Shown in pieces: positions 50,234-58,736 of a stretch of DNA of 64,000 nt. This DNA is from Proteiniclasticum ruminis DSM 24773 (GTDB lineage Bacteria; Bacillota; Clostridia; Clostridiales; Clostridiaceae): contig NZ_JNKC01000008.1 of the NCBI RefSeq assembly GCF_000701905.1, forward strand, positions 1 through 64,000, read 5' to 3'. The notes under the pieces are model-generated. The model saw only the letters and a list, made by a program, of their open reading frames with translations. It was not told where the DNA came from and did no database searches. The position numbers and the translations under genes were made by a program. The stretch's first letter is position 1; the number at the start of each line of letters is the position of its first letter.

Positions 50234-51985
50234 TCAAGGATCTACTTCCAAAGAAGGCACAAATTCTGATTCTTTTGAAAGCCTCACCTGATTTCTTCCC
50301 ATAGCCTTAGCGGTGTAGAGGGCGTCATCCGCTCTTTTGTAGAGTTCATTGAAGGACTCTCCAGGTTGCTTTTCTGCAACACCTAAACTGATAGTAAGAG
50401 GTCTTTTCAGTCCAAAATCTGTAAGTTCCACAATCCTTCGGGCACGCTCAGCAAGGTGCTCCGCTGTTTTTAGGTTGCTGTCATAGAGGAGAATAATGAA
50501 TTCTTCTCCGCCAAGTCTTGTAACCGAATCCTCTTTTCTGAATGTGGTTTCCAGCTTCCTTGCCAGCTCCTGAAGCACCTCATCTCCTTTGTCATGACCA
50601 AAATCATCATTGACGGATTTAAAGAAGTCGATGTCCAGAATGATCATGGAGGTTGATTTACCGCTCTTTTCTAGAAGGAGCATTTTATCTTTTGCAAATT
50701 TGTCGAGATAATATCTGTTTTTTAGTCCAGTGAGGTGATCTGTGGTTACCTGATTTTTCAGGAAAGCATTTTCCGCCTGCTGCTCCCGGATAAAGTAGAA
50801 GATACTGTAGGTGAATACCACAGCTTCCGTTAGAACAGCTGTAAAGATCATCAGACTGATGTTCACATGGCTTTCAATATATGCCAGTAGGCTCAGGCTT
50901 TGAAGGATTGAGGAAACCATGAGCACAAAGGTGGCGAAGGGAATCCAAACGGAGAATCTGATCTTGCGCATGGAAGTATACAGTGCCACCAGGAAAATAT
51001 AGAGATAGGAGATACTTACAGCCACTGAGGTGATGAGCATTTCCCAATCGTGGTCAGTCAGAAGAATGAAAAATGCAGAAAGAGCCGTGACGGCCAGAGC
51101 TCCTTGATAGAGCTCTTTAAAGCGGACGCCCTTATTTTTCACTTTCAGGTAGTCATAGAGGAAAAAATACATGAATACCAGTGCCAACATCTGAAACTCC
51201 TCATAATAGAAACTGGTACCCATATCATACATCCGGTTTCCGAAGGATGTGTAATAGTAGAGAGAAAGGGTGGTGAAGAGCTGAAACAGACCATGGAAGA
51301 GATAGGACTTTTCTTTGAAGATATAATATAGTATGACATTTACGAGGAATATGATCAAAAACACAGTGAAATGCACCGAAAAGAAGAGAGACAGCCGGTT
51401 TTCGAAGATGGAAAAATCTTCATAGAGCATGGTCCTGAACTCAGGATTCTGAACTGGACCTTCGATCCGGATATAAATCGGCATTTCAGCATCAATGGAA
51501 TTTGGCATGTGAGAGAATGCATGAATGCTTCTACCTCTGACTTTTCCTGTAGACAGAATCTCGGTGTTCTGATATTTGGTCAGTCTCCCAGTGAAAATGG
51601 GAAAGTAGATGTCAAAATTCCTGATATAGGGCTGAGCTGAGAAAATGGAATAGTCCTGCTTCAGGATATTGCTTGGGATTCTGATCCACATGGCTTCGCC
51701 GCTTTCTGCCCGGCTGTATCTTTCATGATCAAATAGCCGAAGGTTTTTCAGCTGCTGGATTTCAGAAAGTCTCAGGGAAGAGCCTGTGGTGATATACTCC
51801 GCGTGGTCCATGAGGGTTTCTGATTGATTGCGCCACAATTTCCCCTCCAGGTTCTGGAACCAGGAAGGGTAGAAAGCAAGCAGTATCACATAGAGACTTA
51901 CCGCAGCAGTAAAAACTGCAGCCAGCCCAAAAGAGTTCCCAATTTTTTTCTTCATTTTTAACACTTCAATCCACCGGGTTTTCAC
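50234..51985 (-). CDS. 7TM-DISM diguanylate cyclase
   Basis: A 583-residue protein from GTG 51985 (AAGGGAG upstream); ATG 51955 would give 573 residues. One N-terminal helix, an outer sensor domain (~50-200), seven membrane helices of 7TMR-DISM type (~205-400) and a GGDEF domain (~420-573). The catalytic motif is RLGGEEFIILL, and an RKED I-site lies five residues before it, so the cyclase should be active and product-inhibited. It probably senses an extracellular ligand, often a carbohydrate in this class. Confidence 0.9.
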   Translation of the reverse strand: MKTRWIEVLKMKKKIGNSFGLAAVFTAAVSLYVILLAFYPSWFQNLEGKLWRNQSETLMDHAEYITTGSSLRLSEIQQLKNLRLFDHERYSRAESGEAMWIRIPSNILKQDYSIFSAQPYIRNFDIYFPIFTGRLTKYQNTEILSTGKVRGRSIHAFSHMPNSIDAEMPIYIRIEGPVQNPEFRTMLYEDFSIFENRLSLFFSVHFTVFLIIFLVNVILYYIFKEKSYLFHGLFQLFTTLSLYYYTSFGNRMYDMGTSFYYEEFQMLALVFMYFFLYDYLKVKNKGVRFKELYQGALAVTALSAFFILLTDHDWEMLITSVAVSISYLYIFLVALYTSMRKIRFSVWIPFATFVLMVSSILQSLSLLAYIESHVNISLMIFTAVLTEAVVFTYSIFYFIREQQAENAFLKNQVTTDHLTGLKNRYYLDKFAKDKMLLLEKSGKSTSMIILDIDFFKSVNDDFGHDKGDEVLQELARKLETTFRKEDSVTRLGGEEFIILLYDSNLKTAEHLAERARRIVELTDFGLKRPLTISLGVAEKQPGESFNELYKRADDALYTAKAMGRNQVRLSKESEFVPSLEVDP

Positions 51986-52368
51986 CCTACTCCCTTAATT
52001 TCAGAAAAATCCATGATTTACTATAATAATATCGGAAATCCCATGGAGGTTCAATGAAAATCAACAGAGGTGCAGGTTTTGGAAAGATTCTTCCCGTTTC
52101 TGAATGTGCGGGTGACCAAAGATGGAACGGATCAGTAAAGGTTTACAAATTTCAGATTCTGTGAGTATTTTTCATCAGTTCTTGAAATATTTATCGTATG
52201 GACCCACAGTCATTCAAAAAATAATGATAATCTTGAGGGTTTTACGAAATACAAACTGCACTTTTGAGGGTTTTTCATCCGAGGATATGAATATCCTATG
52301 GGGAAATGAGGATTTCCATAGTATAATAAGTGAAATAAAGGAATTTGTTATGATTTGGGGGCGTTACA
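51986..52368 (+). promoter_or_regulatory. Gene-free stretch before fbp with promoter and direct repeats
   Basis: No gene is seen; an 85-codon frame at 52122 has no ribosome site. The 11-base sequence TTGAGGGTTTT occurs at 52233-52243 and 52264-52274, 31 bases apart (about three helical turns). A TATAAT box lies at about 52320. These may form the fbp control region. Confidence 0.4.
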
Positions 52369-54387
52369 ATGACAAATGAATTGACTGGAAGCGAAGTGAA
52401 AACCATAAGAGATCTGGATTATCTGACACTGCTGGCCAAGCAGTATCCGACCATAGACGCGGCAACAACAGAAATCATCAATCTGCAGGCGATTCTGGAC
52501 CTGCCCAAGGGTACGGAACATTTTCTGTCAGACATCCATGGGGAGTTTGAGTCTTTTCGGCATGTGCTGAAAAATGCATCCGGGGTTATCCGCAATAAAA
52601 TCAATGATCTTTATGGTAACACCTTAAGAGAAGCAGAAAAGAGAGCTCTAGCGACGCTCATCTATTATCCCAACGAGAAGCTGGATATGCTGGACATCAA
52701 TGAAAGAGAACTCAGCGACTGGTATAAAGTCCACCTGTTCAGGCTCATAGAAGTCTGCAAGAGAGTTTCTTCCAAATACACCAGGTCAAAGGTGCGTAAA
52801 GCCTTTCCAAAGGAGTTCGCTTATATTCTGGATGAACTTCTCAATGAGAATGAAGACCGAATCAATAAGTATGACTACTATAACAAGATCATTGACACCA
52901 TCATTGATCTGGACAGATCCAGAGCATTTATTGTAGCCATCTGCAATCTTATCCAGCGGTTTGCGGTGGACCGTCTTCATATCATTGGAGATATTTATGA
53001 CAGGGGTCCTGGAGCGGATATCATTATGGATATGCTGAAAGAGTACCACTCGTTAGATATTCAGTGGGGGAACCATGATATGATCTGGATGGGCGCTTGT
53101 GCGGGCAATGAGGCTCTCATTGCAAATGTCATCCGAATCACCGCCCGATACAACCATCTTGAACTTCTCGAAGACCGCTATGGCATCAATCTTTTGCCAC
53201 TGGCGACCTTCGCCATGGATACCTATGGAAATGAAGAACTGAAGAATTTCATGCCTAGAGGTGTGGAGATCACAGAGAAAAATCAGCGGGAAATGGAAAT
53301 GGTGGCTAAAATCCATAAGGCAATCTTCCTCATTCAGATGAAGCTGGAGGCCGAAATCATTTACCGTCATCCGGAGTATGGCATGAATGACCGGATGCTT
53401 CTGGATATGATTGACTACGAAAAAGGAACCATCCTTGTGGATGGGGTGGAGTACGCTCTCAATTCCAAGGAGTTCCCAACCATAGACCCCAAGAATCCTT
53501 TTATCCTCACAGAAGAGGAGAAGGAGATTGTGGACCGCTTGAAGAGAAGCTTTATGAACTCTTTAAGGCTCAATGACCACGTGAAGCTTCTCTATTCAAA
53601 GGGCAGCATGTACAAGGTGTTCAACGGCAATCTGCTTTTGCATGGCTGCATTCCCATGGAGGCCAATGGTGACTTCATGCCCATCATGATTGATGGAGAA
53701 GAATACCACGGGAAAAGAGCATTGGATGAACTGGAGAGACTGGCGAGGCAAGGATACTTCAATAATGATCCAGTTCTTCGTGAAAAGGGACTGGATGCCA
53801 TGTGGTATCTCTGGTGTGGACCTGCATCACCACTCTTTGGGAAGAAAAAGATGGCGACCTTCGAACGCTATTATATAGAAGAGAGGGAAACCCATGCGGA
53901 AGAGAAGAATCCCTACTATAAGGACCGTGAAAATATAAAATGGATTGAAAAGATCCTGGCGGATTTCGGTCTTGATATTGAAACCTCCCATCTCATCAAC
54001 GGTCATGTTCCTGTGAAGGTTATGAAGGGAGAAAGTCCCATCAAAGCAGGAGGGAAGCTTTTGGTCATCGATGGCGGATTTGCCAAAGCTTATCAGAAGG
54101 AAACTGGTATTGCCGGGTACACCCTCATCTATAATTCTCATGGCATGAATCTTGTGAGTCATGAGCCCTTTGAATCCACCAAGAAAGCCATTATGGAGGA
54201 GAAGGACATCGTCTCCACGGTGATGGTTCTTGAAAGCGTCACCAGCAGAAGACGGGTGGCTGATACGGACACAGGATATGAACTGAAGTCCCAGGTGGAA
54301 GATCTTCTGCAGCTGGTGAATGCATACAGAAAAGGGTATATCAAGGAAATGATCCAGACAGCCTATATCAATGAAACCAAACCCTAA
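52369..54387 (+). CDS. fbp: Fructose-1,6-bisphosphatase, class III
   Basis: A 672-residue FBPase of the class III (calcineurin-like) type, full length. Metal-binding phosphoesterase motifs are FLSDIHGEFESF (~48-58), IIGDIYDRGPGAD (~205-217) and QWGNHDMIW (~230-240); NGHVPV lies near 545. It makes fructose-6-phosphate from fructose-1,6-bisphosphate in gluconeogenesis. Typical of Firmicutes. GGGGGCG lies six bases before the ATG. Monocistronic. Confidence 0.95.
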   Translation: MTNELTGSEVKTIRDLDYLTLLAKQYPTIDAATTEIINLQAILDLPKGTEHFLSDIHGEFESFRHVLKNASGVIRNKINDLYGNTLREAEKRALATLIYYPNEKLDMLDINERELSDWYKVHLFRLIEVCKRVSSKYTRSKVRKAFPKEFAYILDELLNENEDRINKYDYYNKIIDTIIDLDRSRAFIVAICNLIQRFAVDRLHIIGDIYDRGPGADIIMDMLKEYHSLDIQWGNHDMIWMGACAGNEALIANVIRITARYNHLELLEDRYGINLLPLATFAMDTYGNEELKNFMPRGVEITEKNQREMEMVAKIHKAIFLIQMKLEAEIIYRHPEYGMNDRMLLDMIDYEKGTILVDGVEYALNSKEFPTIDPKNPFILTEEEKEIVDRLKRSFMNSLRLNDHVKLLYSKGSMYKVFNGNLLLHGCIPMEANGDFMPIMIDGEEYHGKRALDELERLARQGYFNNDPVLREKGLDAMWYLWCGPASPLFGKKKMATFERYYIEERETHAEEKNPYYKDRENIKWIEKILADFGLDIETSHLINGHVPVKVMKGESPIKAGGKLLVIDGGFAKAYQKETGIAGYTLIYNSHGMNLVSHEPFESTKKAIMEEKDIVSTVMVLESVTSRRRVADTDTGYELKSQVEDLLQLVNAYRKGYIKEMIQTAYINETKP

Positions 54388-54397
54388 AGAAAAGGAA

Positions 54398-54425
54398 AAC
54401 CCCGAAGACTGGTGTCTTCGGGGTT
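54398..54425. terminator. Bidirectional terminator after fbp
   Basis: AACCCCGAAGAC (54398-54409) with GTCTTCGGGGTT (54414-54425), perfect 12-bp stem. The T-rich side faces the minus strand, serving the VOC gene. Confidence 0.8.
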
Positions 54426-54491
54426 AAAATATTTGAAATATACAAAAAAGAGAAAGTATATTTCAAATAGGAGGAAGCAAAAGGGTGGTTG

Positions 54492-55283
54492 TTATCTGAT
54501 AAACCCTCGGTGCACTTCATATAGAATGTTACTGGGGTCCCGGTGGACCATTTTGTAGCTTTCTGTCTTATAGAGTGCATCATAGATGGAGGGCTCCAGA
54601 TAGAGGGTAAATGAATGAATTCCAGGATAATGGTCTTCCTTTTCTTTTGGAGAACCTGGCAGCCAAAGATTCATGGCGATGTGATGGTGGTATCCATCTC
54701 TGGAATAAAAGCCTGCACTGGGATAATCAAACATTTTCGCAAGTCCCAGGGTTTCCTTGTAATGCCGGGAGGAAGCTTCCAAATCCAGAACATGAAGATG
54801 GATATGTCCGAGGACTGTATTCTTTGGGAATTTTATGAATTCATTGGAATACCTTGATTTGAGGACACCATCTATGTCCATCACTTCTGTGGACATATGG
54901 AGAGTCCCATCTTTCATCCACTTTTCTTGAGGCCTGTCCCAGTAAACTTCAATGCCGTTTCCTTCAGGATCTGTCAGATATACAGCTTCTGACACATAAT
55001 GGTCAGAGAATCCGGTGACGGGAATTCTTGTTTTTGCTGCATGATACAGAAAATCCCCGAAATCACCTCTCGTGGGGACTTTAATCGCAAAATGATAAAG
55101 ACCCACCTCGTGACGTCTGGTTTTGTGGGTTTCATGAAGAATAAGAAGAGGACGGTCGTCTGCATAGAGCACTACTTTTCCGTCTTCCATTTTACCAGTG
55201 AGCCCAAGATGCTCATAATATTCTCTCATGTTGGTTAAGTTGTTTACATTGAGGTGCACTGCACCTAGTTCTATTGTTTTCAT
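54492..55283 (-). CDS. VOC family dioxygenase-like protein (CatE/YfiE-type)
   Basis: A 263-residue two-module VOC protein. Module 1 (~1-120) starts LGAVHLNVNNLTNMREYYEH and ends DPEGNGIEVYWDRP; module 2 (~155-263) starts GHIHLHVLDLEASSRHY and carries the YHHHIAMNLW metal histidine. This layout matches CatE/extradiol dioxygenase-like proteins, ring-cleaving in some relatives. Role in an anaerobe unclear. Monocistronic. Confidence 0.85.
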   Translation of the reverse strand: MKTIELGAVHLNVNNLTNMREYYEHLGLTGKMEDGKVVLYADDRPLLILHETHKTRRHEVGLYHFAIKVPTRGDFGDFLYHAAKTRIPVTGFSDHYVSEAVYLTDPEGNGIEVYWDRPQEKWMKDGTLHMSTEVMDIDGVLKSRYSNEFIKFPKNTVLGHIHLHVLDLEASSRHYKETLGLAKMFDYPSAGFYSRDGYHHHIAMNLWLPGSPKEKEDHYPGIHSFTLYLEPSIYDALYKTESYKMVHRDPSNILYEVHRGFIR

Positions 55284-55416
55284 CTAATCGCCTTCATTTC
55301 ATCTCAACTTCTAAATCCGTGATTGTTATGGGATTTAGTCTAAGTGTACGGGACGGATGAAAAGTCTGTATGAAGTGCAAGATAAAAAATTGTGAACACT
55401 TCCTCTGAAAATGTTG

Positions 55417-55908
55417 TCATAAAAGGCTTTTAGAAGATTTAGCCTGTTCTTCAGCAAGGTTCTGGAAATAGCTTGAAAGGAGTGCATAGAGATAGACTAG
55501 GCTTTCACTGTGATTGCTCTCTGCCACAACAGAAGCGGAAAGAGCAGACGCAGCAGTGAGCGTACTCTGGTAGTGGGAAAGAAAAGATCCATATAGAGTG
55601 TAAAGAGTGGCAGTTTCTCCCTTTTCCAGTTCTTTGCTGAGAGGAGAGAGGAGGGTCTTGATCTGAGGCAGAGTCAGGGTTCTTTTTAGAATCTGGATGA
55701 GAGACAGCATCATCAAATGCTCTCTGGAGTATTTTTTCTTTTCTGTAGGAAAAAGTATTTTGTCTTTGGTATAATTATTAATCATGGTTTTTGTCAGTGG
55801 CCATTTGGGGAACTGTTTCTCCATAAGAGTCATGACCTGATCCATATAGAGGCCAAAATCCGGCAGAGCTTCCACTTCTGGCAGCTGGGGGAAGGATGTT
55901 TCAAGCAT
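55417..55908 (-). CDS. DUF1836 protein
   Basis: A 163-residue protein. Family marks are LPDFGLYMDQVMTLMEKQF, the TKTMINNYTKDKILFPTEKK block and YSREHLMMLSLIQILKRTLTL, a MerR-like helix-turn-helix arrangement at ~40-95, followed by a helical C-terminus. DUF1836 is thought to be DNA-binding, but no function is proven. Divergent from the hemolysin III gene. Confidence 0.85.
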   Translation of the reverse strand: MLETSFPQLPEVEALPDFGLYMDQVMTLMEKQFPKWPLTKTMINNYTKDKILFPTEKKKYSREHLMMLSLIQILKRTLTLPQIKTLLSPLSKELEKGETATLYTLYGSFLSHYQSTLTAASALSASVVAESNHSESLVYLYALLSSYFQNLAEEQAKSSKSLL

Positions 55909-56055
55909 TGTTTCATCTCCTTATCTTGTTTTCAGAACTACATAACATCATCATAATAGATACAATTCACATTTTCAATATTGCATTTTATGGAAGCTGC
56001 GGTATAATACAAATAAGACAACACATAGTTATTAAAACTAGATGGAGGGATCTAC

Positions 56056-56703
56056 ATGAAAAAAAGCAAACTGAGAGAGCCTGTGAATGCCTGGACACAT
56101 TTGGGAGGGGCGATCTTATTCTTTATCGGAACCATTGTGATGCTGGTCCATAGAATAGTGACAGAAGCATCAGTGAAGAGTATCGTTGGTGTTATTATAT
56201 TCGGACTCAGCCTGGTTCTTCTGTACCTGGCCAGCGGAATTTATCACAGTTATAATGGCAGTGAAAAGGTTATAAAAAAACTGAAGAAACTGGACCACAG
56301 TATGATTTATGTGCTCATTGCAGGAAGCTATACACCAATGTGCCTCATGGTTCTTGAAGGACAGCAGAGGGTAGTGATATTAAGCGTTATCTGGGGCATT
56401 GCATTGTTTGGGATCCTCTCAAAGATTTTTATACCAGGGATTCCCAGAGTGCTCTACACTCTCTTCTATCTCATGATGGGATGGATGGTCATCTTTTTCA
56501 TTGGTGATGTGTATTCGAGTATTCCCCAAGGCGGATTCCTCCTGCTTCTTTTTGGTGGGATTCTCTATTCCATCGGCGGCATCATCTATATGATCAAGAA
56601 GCCAAACTTTTCCAAGGTGCTGGGCTTTCATGAACTTTTCCATTTGTTCATTTTAGGCGGCAGTCTTCTACATTATTTCTTCACATTCTTTTATCTCGCT
56701 TAA
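56056..56703 (+). CDS. Hemolysin III family (PAQR/YqfA) membrane protein
   Basis: A 215-residue, seven-helix protein. Diagnostic motifs are REPVNAWTHLGGAILFFIG at the start, ASGIYHSYNGSEK (~60), KLDHSMIYVLIAGSYTPM (~83) and GFHELFHLFILGGS (~193), which contain the Ser/His/Asp/His residues of a putative zinc site. Bacterial members are linked to membrane fluidity or hydrolase-type activity; haemolysis is not implied. GGAGGG ribosome site. Monocistronic. Confidence 0.9.
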   Translation: MKKSKLREPVNAWTHLGGAILFFIGTIVMLVHRIVTEASVKSIVGVIIFGLSLVLLYLASGIYHSYNGSEKVIKKLKKLDHSMIYVLIAGSYTPMCLMVLEGQQRVVILSVIWGIALFGILSKIFIPGIPRVLYTLFYLMMGWMVIFFIGDVYSSIPQGGFLLLLFGGILYSIGGIIYMIKKPNFSKVLGFHELFHLFILGGSLLHYFFTFFYLA

Positions 56704-56762
56704 TTTTTTAAGGGGATACTGGAAACAAAATGGTTACAGAACCCATTGAATTTAGGGGCTTA

Positions 56763-56793
56763 TGGCAGTTGTAAAGACTGCCTTTAATTTTTT
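56763..56793 (+). terminator. Terminator of the hemolysin III gene
   Basis: GGCAGT (56764-56769) with ACTGCC (56777-56782), short stem, then TTTAATTTTTT. Confidence 0.7.
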
Positions 56794-56880
56794 GCTGTAA
56801 AATGTTTAATTCTCTTCATATTTTCTTTACAAAAAAGACGTACTATAAAAAAGTTGTATGAAAATGATGGAGGAATAAAC

Positions 56881-57930
56881 ATGAAGCCTTGGAATAAAGC
56901 GGTTGCCGCTGCGTTGGTGATTTTTGCTGTGGGCAGTTTCCCGAAAGTAAGGGTACTGGCAGATGAAAGCAGTAAAGCAAAACTAAATGAAGTTGTTGCA
57001 CAAATACAGACCTTGGAAGAAGTTAAAAGTGAAAATGAACGTTTGGTTGAAACCAGAATAAATGAAATTGAAACCATTGGACAGACAGTTTCTACATTGC
57101 AGGACCGCATTGAGTTCCTGACAGAAGAAAAAGCAGCGGTGGATGAGAGAATTGGCCTCCTTAACCAGCTGAAGCCTTCGAACCTGCTTCAAGCAGCGGT
57201 GCTGACCATTGCAAGAGCCTATACGGTACTTGAAGAAGCAGAAAGGACTGCACTGATTCATGGAGAACTTGAAGTGTATGAGACCTATGAAAATCAGTAT
57301 CTGCATCAGGATACTTACCGCGTAATTGAAGAAGAGCTGCTGCTGAAAAAAGCAGAGATTGAAGAAAATCTTCTTCAGGTGGAAGCTCTGGTGAACTCAG
57401 AAATGACTAAGAAAGAGCAGTACACAAACGTAGTGACGGAAGCTCAGAGAGTTTCTTCTGAGGCTTCTGTGACACTGTCTGCCCTCAGTGTGGAAAAAGT
57501 CACACTGGAAGAGCAGATTGAAAAAGAAGAGGCCGTGAGAAAATCCACTACCTTTATCTGGCCAACAGCAGGAAGATTGACCAGCCCCTTTGGATACAGA
57601 ATCCATCCGATCTCCAGAACTAGAAGAATGCATTCAGGAATTGATCTGGCGAACAGCACGGGCACAAACATCACAGCATCCCAAAACGGCAAGGTGATCT
57701 CTGCCGGATACAAAGGTACTTATGGAAACCTTGTTGTGATCAGACATGGAAATGGTATGGAAACAGCCTATGCTCATTTAAGCAGAATTTCTGTGAGTGT
57801 CGGAGATGTTGTGACACAAGGACAGAGTATTGGGAAAATGGGAAGTACAGGAGGATCCACTGGAAGCCATCTTCATTTTGAAATCAGAAAGAATGGCACA
57901 GCTGTAAATCCAATGAACTACTTGCAATAA
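56881..57930 (+). CDS. M23 peptidase with coiled-coil region (murein hydrolase activator type)
   Basis: A 349-residue secreted protein. Residues 1-28 are a signal peptide (AVAAALVIFAVGSFPKVRVLA). Residues ~30-220 form two long coiled coils with LEEVKSENERLVETRINEIE-like heptads. Residues ~225-349 are an M23 domain: MHSGIDLAN (first His/Asp pair) and SHLHFEIRKNG (HxH), with GTYGNLVVIRHGNGMETAYAH-type sequence. Order matches EnvC/PcsB-like or lytic endopeptidases. It acts in cell-wall remodelling. GGAGG precedes ATG 56881. Confidence 0.92.
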   Translation: MKPWNKAVAAALVIFAVGSFPKVRVLADESSKAKLNEVVAQIQTLEEVKSENERLVETRINEIETIGQTVSTLQDRIEFLTEEKAAVDERIGLLNQLKPSNLLQAAVLTIARAYTVLEEAERTALIHGELEVYETYENQYLHQDTYRVIEEELLLKKAEIEENLLQVEALVNSEMTKKEQYTNVVTEAQRVSSEASVTLSALSVEKVTLEEQIEKEEAVRKSTTFIWPTAGRLTSPFGYRIHPISRTRRMHSGIDLANSTGTNITASQNGKVISAGYKGTYGNLVVIRHGNGMETAYAHLSRISVSVGDVVTQGQSIGKMGSTGGSTGSHLHFEIRKNGTAVNPMNYLQ

Positions 57931-57935
57931 ACAAT

Positions 57936-57961
57936 GGAGAGCGGAAGCTCTCTTTTTTTTG
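57936..57961 (+). terminator. Terminator of the M23 gene
   Basis: GAGAGC (57937-57942), GGAA loop, GCTCTC (57947-57952), then eight T. Confidence 0.88.
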
Positions 57962-58039
57962 TAAAGTTATGCACATAGCGCACAATATGTTGTGGATTGT
58001 TTTTCGAGGCACACCACATATTGTGTTGTATTCTTGCTC

Positions 58040-58068
58040 TTGACTATATAGAACATGTGTTCTAAAAT
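58040..58068 (+). promoter_or_regulatory. Promoter with LexA (SOS) box
   Basis: TTGACT (58040-58045), a 17-base spacer and TAAAAT (58063-58068). The spacer contains GAACATGTGTTC (58051-58062), a perfect GAAC-N4-GTTC Gram-positive LexA box, extended to AGAACATGTGTTCT. A bound repressor would fully block the promoter. Confidence 0.82.
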
Positions 58069-58096
58069 GAAATCAAAAAGTAAAGAAGGTGATTTC

Positions 58097-58363
58097 ATGT
58101 ACCTGCAGGATTTTCGAAGGCCTTGTGAAGTAATCTCGTATTATAAAGATGGGAAAGTGTATCCACTGAAGTTCCGCGTCTATTCTGTGGAGAATGCCAC
58201 CTACTATGTGTATGATGTTGAGAAGATTTACTATGTTCTGGAAGAGCATAATAACGGCCTCACCGAGAAGACGTTTTTCGTCCGGGCGAAGAGGAAAAGA
58301 CTGAAAGAGATACATACACTCTATCTGGATCCCCGGTATAAAAGCTGGTGGGTTCTGACGTAG
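58097..58363 (+). CDS. SOS-controlled 88-residue protein (DUF6504-like)
   Basis: An 88-residue protein from ATG 58097, with AAGAAGGTG upstream and a LexA box in its promoter. The sequence is beta-rich with many Tyr/Val (YPLKFRVYSVENATYYVYDV) and basic patches (FVRAKRKRLKEI), ending LYLDPRYKSWWVL. This pattern resembles DUF6504, which in other bacteria accompanies Y-family DNA polymerases (ImuB-type), but the match is by eye and weak. Monocistronic; likely a DNA-damage-response gene. Confidence 0.6.
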   Translation: MYLQDFRRPCEVISYYKDGKVYPLKFRVYSVENATYYVYDVEKIYYVLEEHNNGLTEKTFFVRAKRKRLKEIHTLYLDPRYKSWWVLT

Positions 58364-58452
58364 CCTCACCGGATTATTTTGATTGAGGATCCGTTCAGTG
58401 GAGAAGCAGAGGGACCTGGAAGCATCTGTGCAGACCTCTTTCAAAAAAGCAG

Positions 58453-58481
58453 TTGACCGGAAGTGGAATTTCCTATAGAAT
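58453..58481 (+). promoter_or_regulatory. Promoter of the proS T-box leader
   Basis: TTGACC (58453-58458), 17-base spacer, TAGAAT (58476-58481). Transcription would start about ten bases before the T-box structure. Confidence 0.6.
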
Positions 58482-58489
58482 TTATATGA

Positions 58490-58712
58490 TATAAACGATG
58501 ATAAGAACCAGTACGGAAAACCTGCCTTCATAGAGAGAGGGGATTGGTGAAAGCCCTCAAGGAAAGTTTCCGGAACCTGTCTTGGAGTTTCTCAACCAGT
58601 TGAGCGGGGAAAGCCGTTATACTTTAGAGTGGATACGTTAGGAGAAGTATCAATAAGGGTGGTACCGCCGAAGAGATTTGGCCCCTTTTATTGAGCCTTC
58701 TTTTTTTATTTC
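58490..58712 (+). ncRNA. T-box leader of proS
   Basis: The conserved T-box sequence AAGGGTGGTACCGC is at 58655-58668, with the TGGT bulge that pairs the tRNA ACCA end. Stem I has an AGTA loop-E motif at about 58511 and an AGAGAG motif at about 58533. The terminator is formed by AATAAGGG (58653-58660) and CCCCTTTTATT (58682-58692) with a T-tract around 58702. The likely specifier is a proline CCU codon at 58576-58578 (by position only). Uncharged tRNA-Pro favours the antiterminator and expression of proS. Confidence 0.9.
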
Positions 58713-58736
58713 ATTTATTTTGTGGGAGGTATTGTA

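Noticed and set aside
52122-52379. An 85-codon frame before fbp
   Set aside because: No ribosome site, overlaps the fbp start and its promoter region.
56056-56703. A haemolysin-type virulence factor
   Set aside because: The hemolysin III name is historical; the protein is a PAQR-like seven-helix membrane protein common in non-pathogens.
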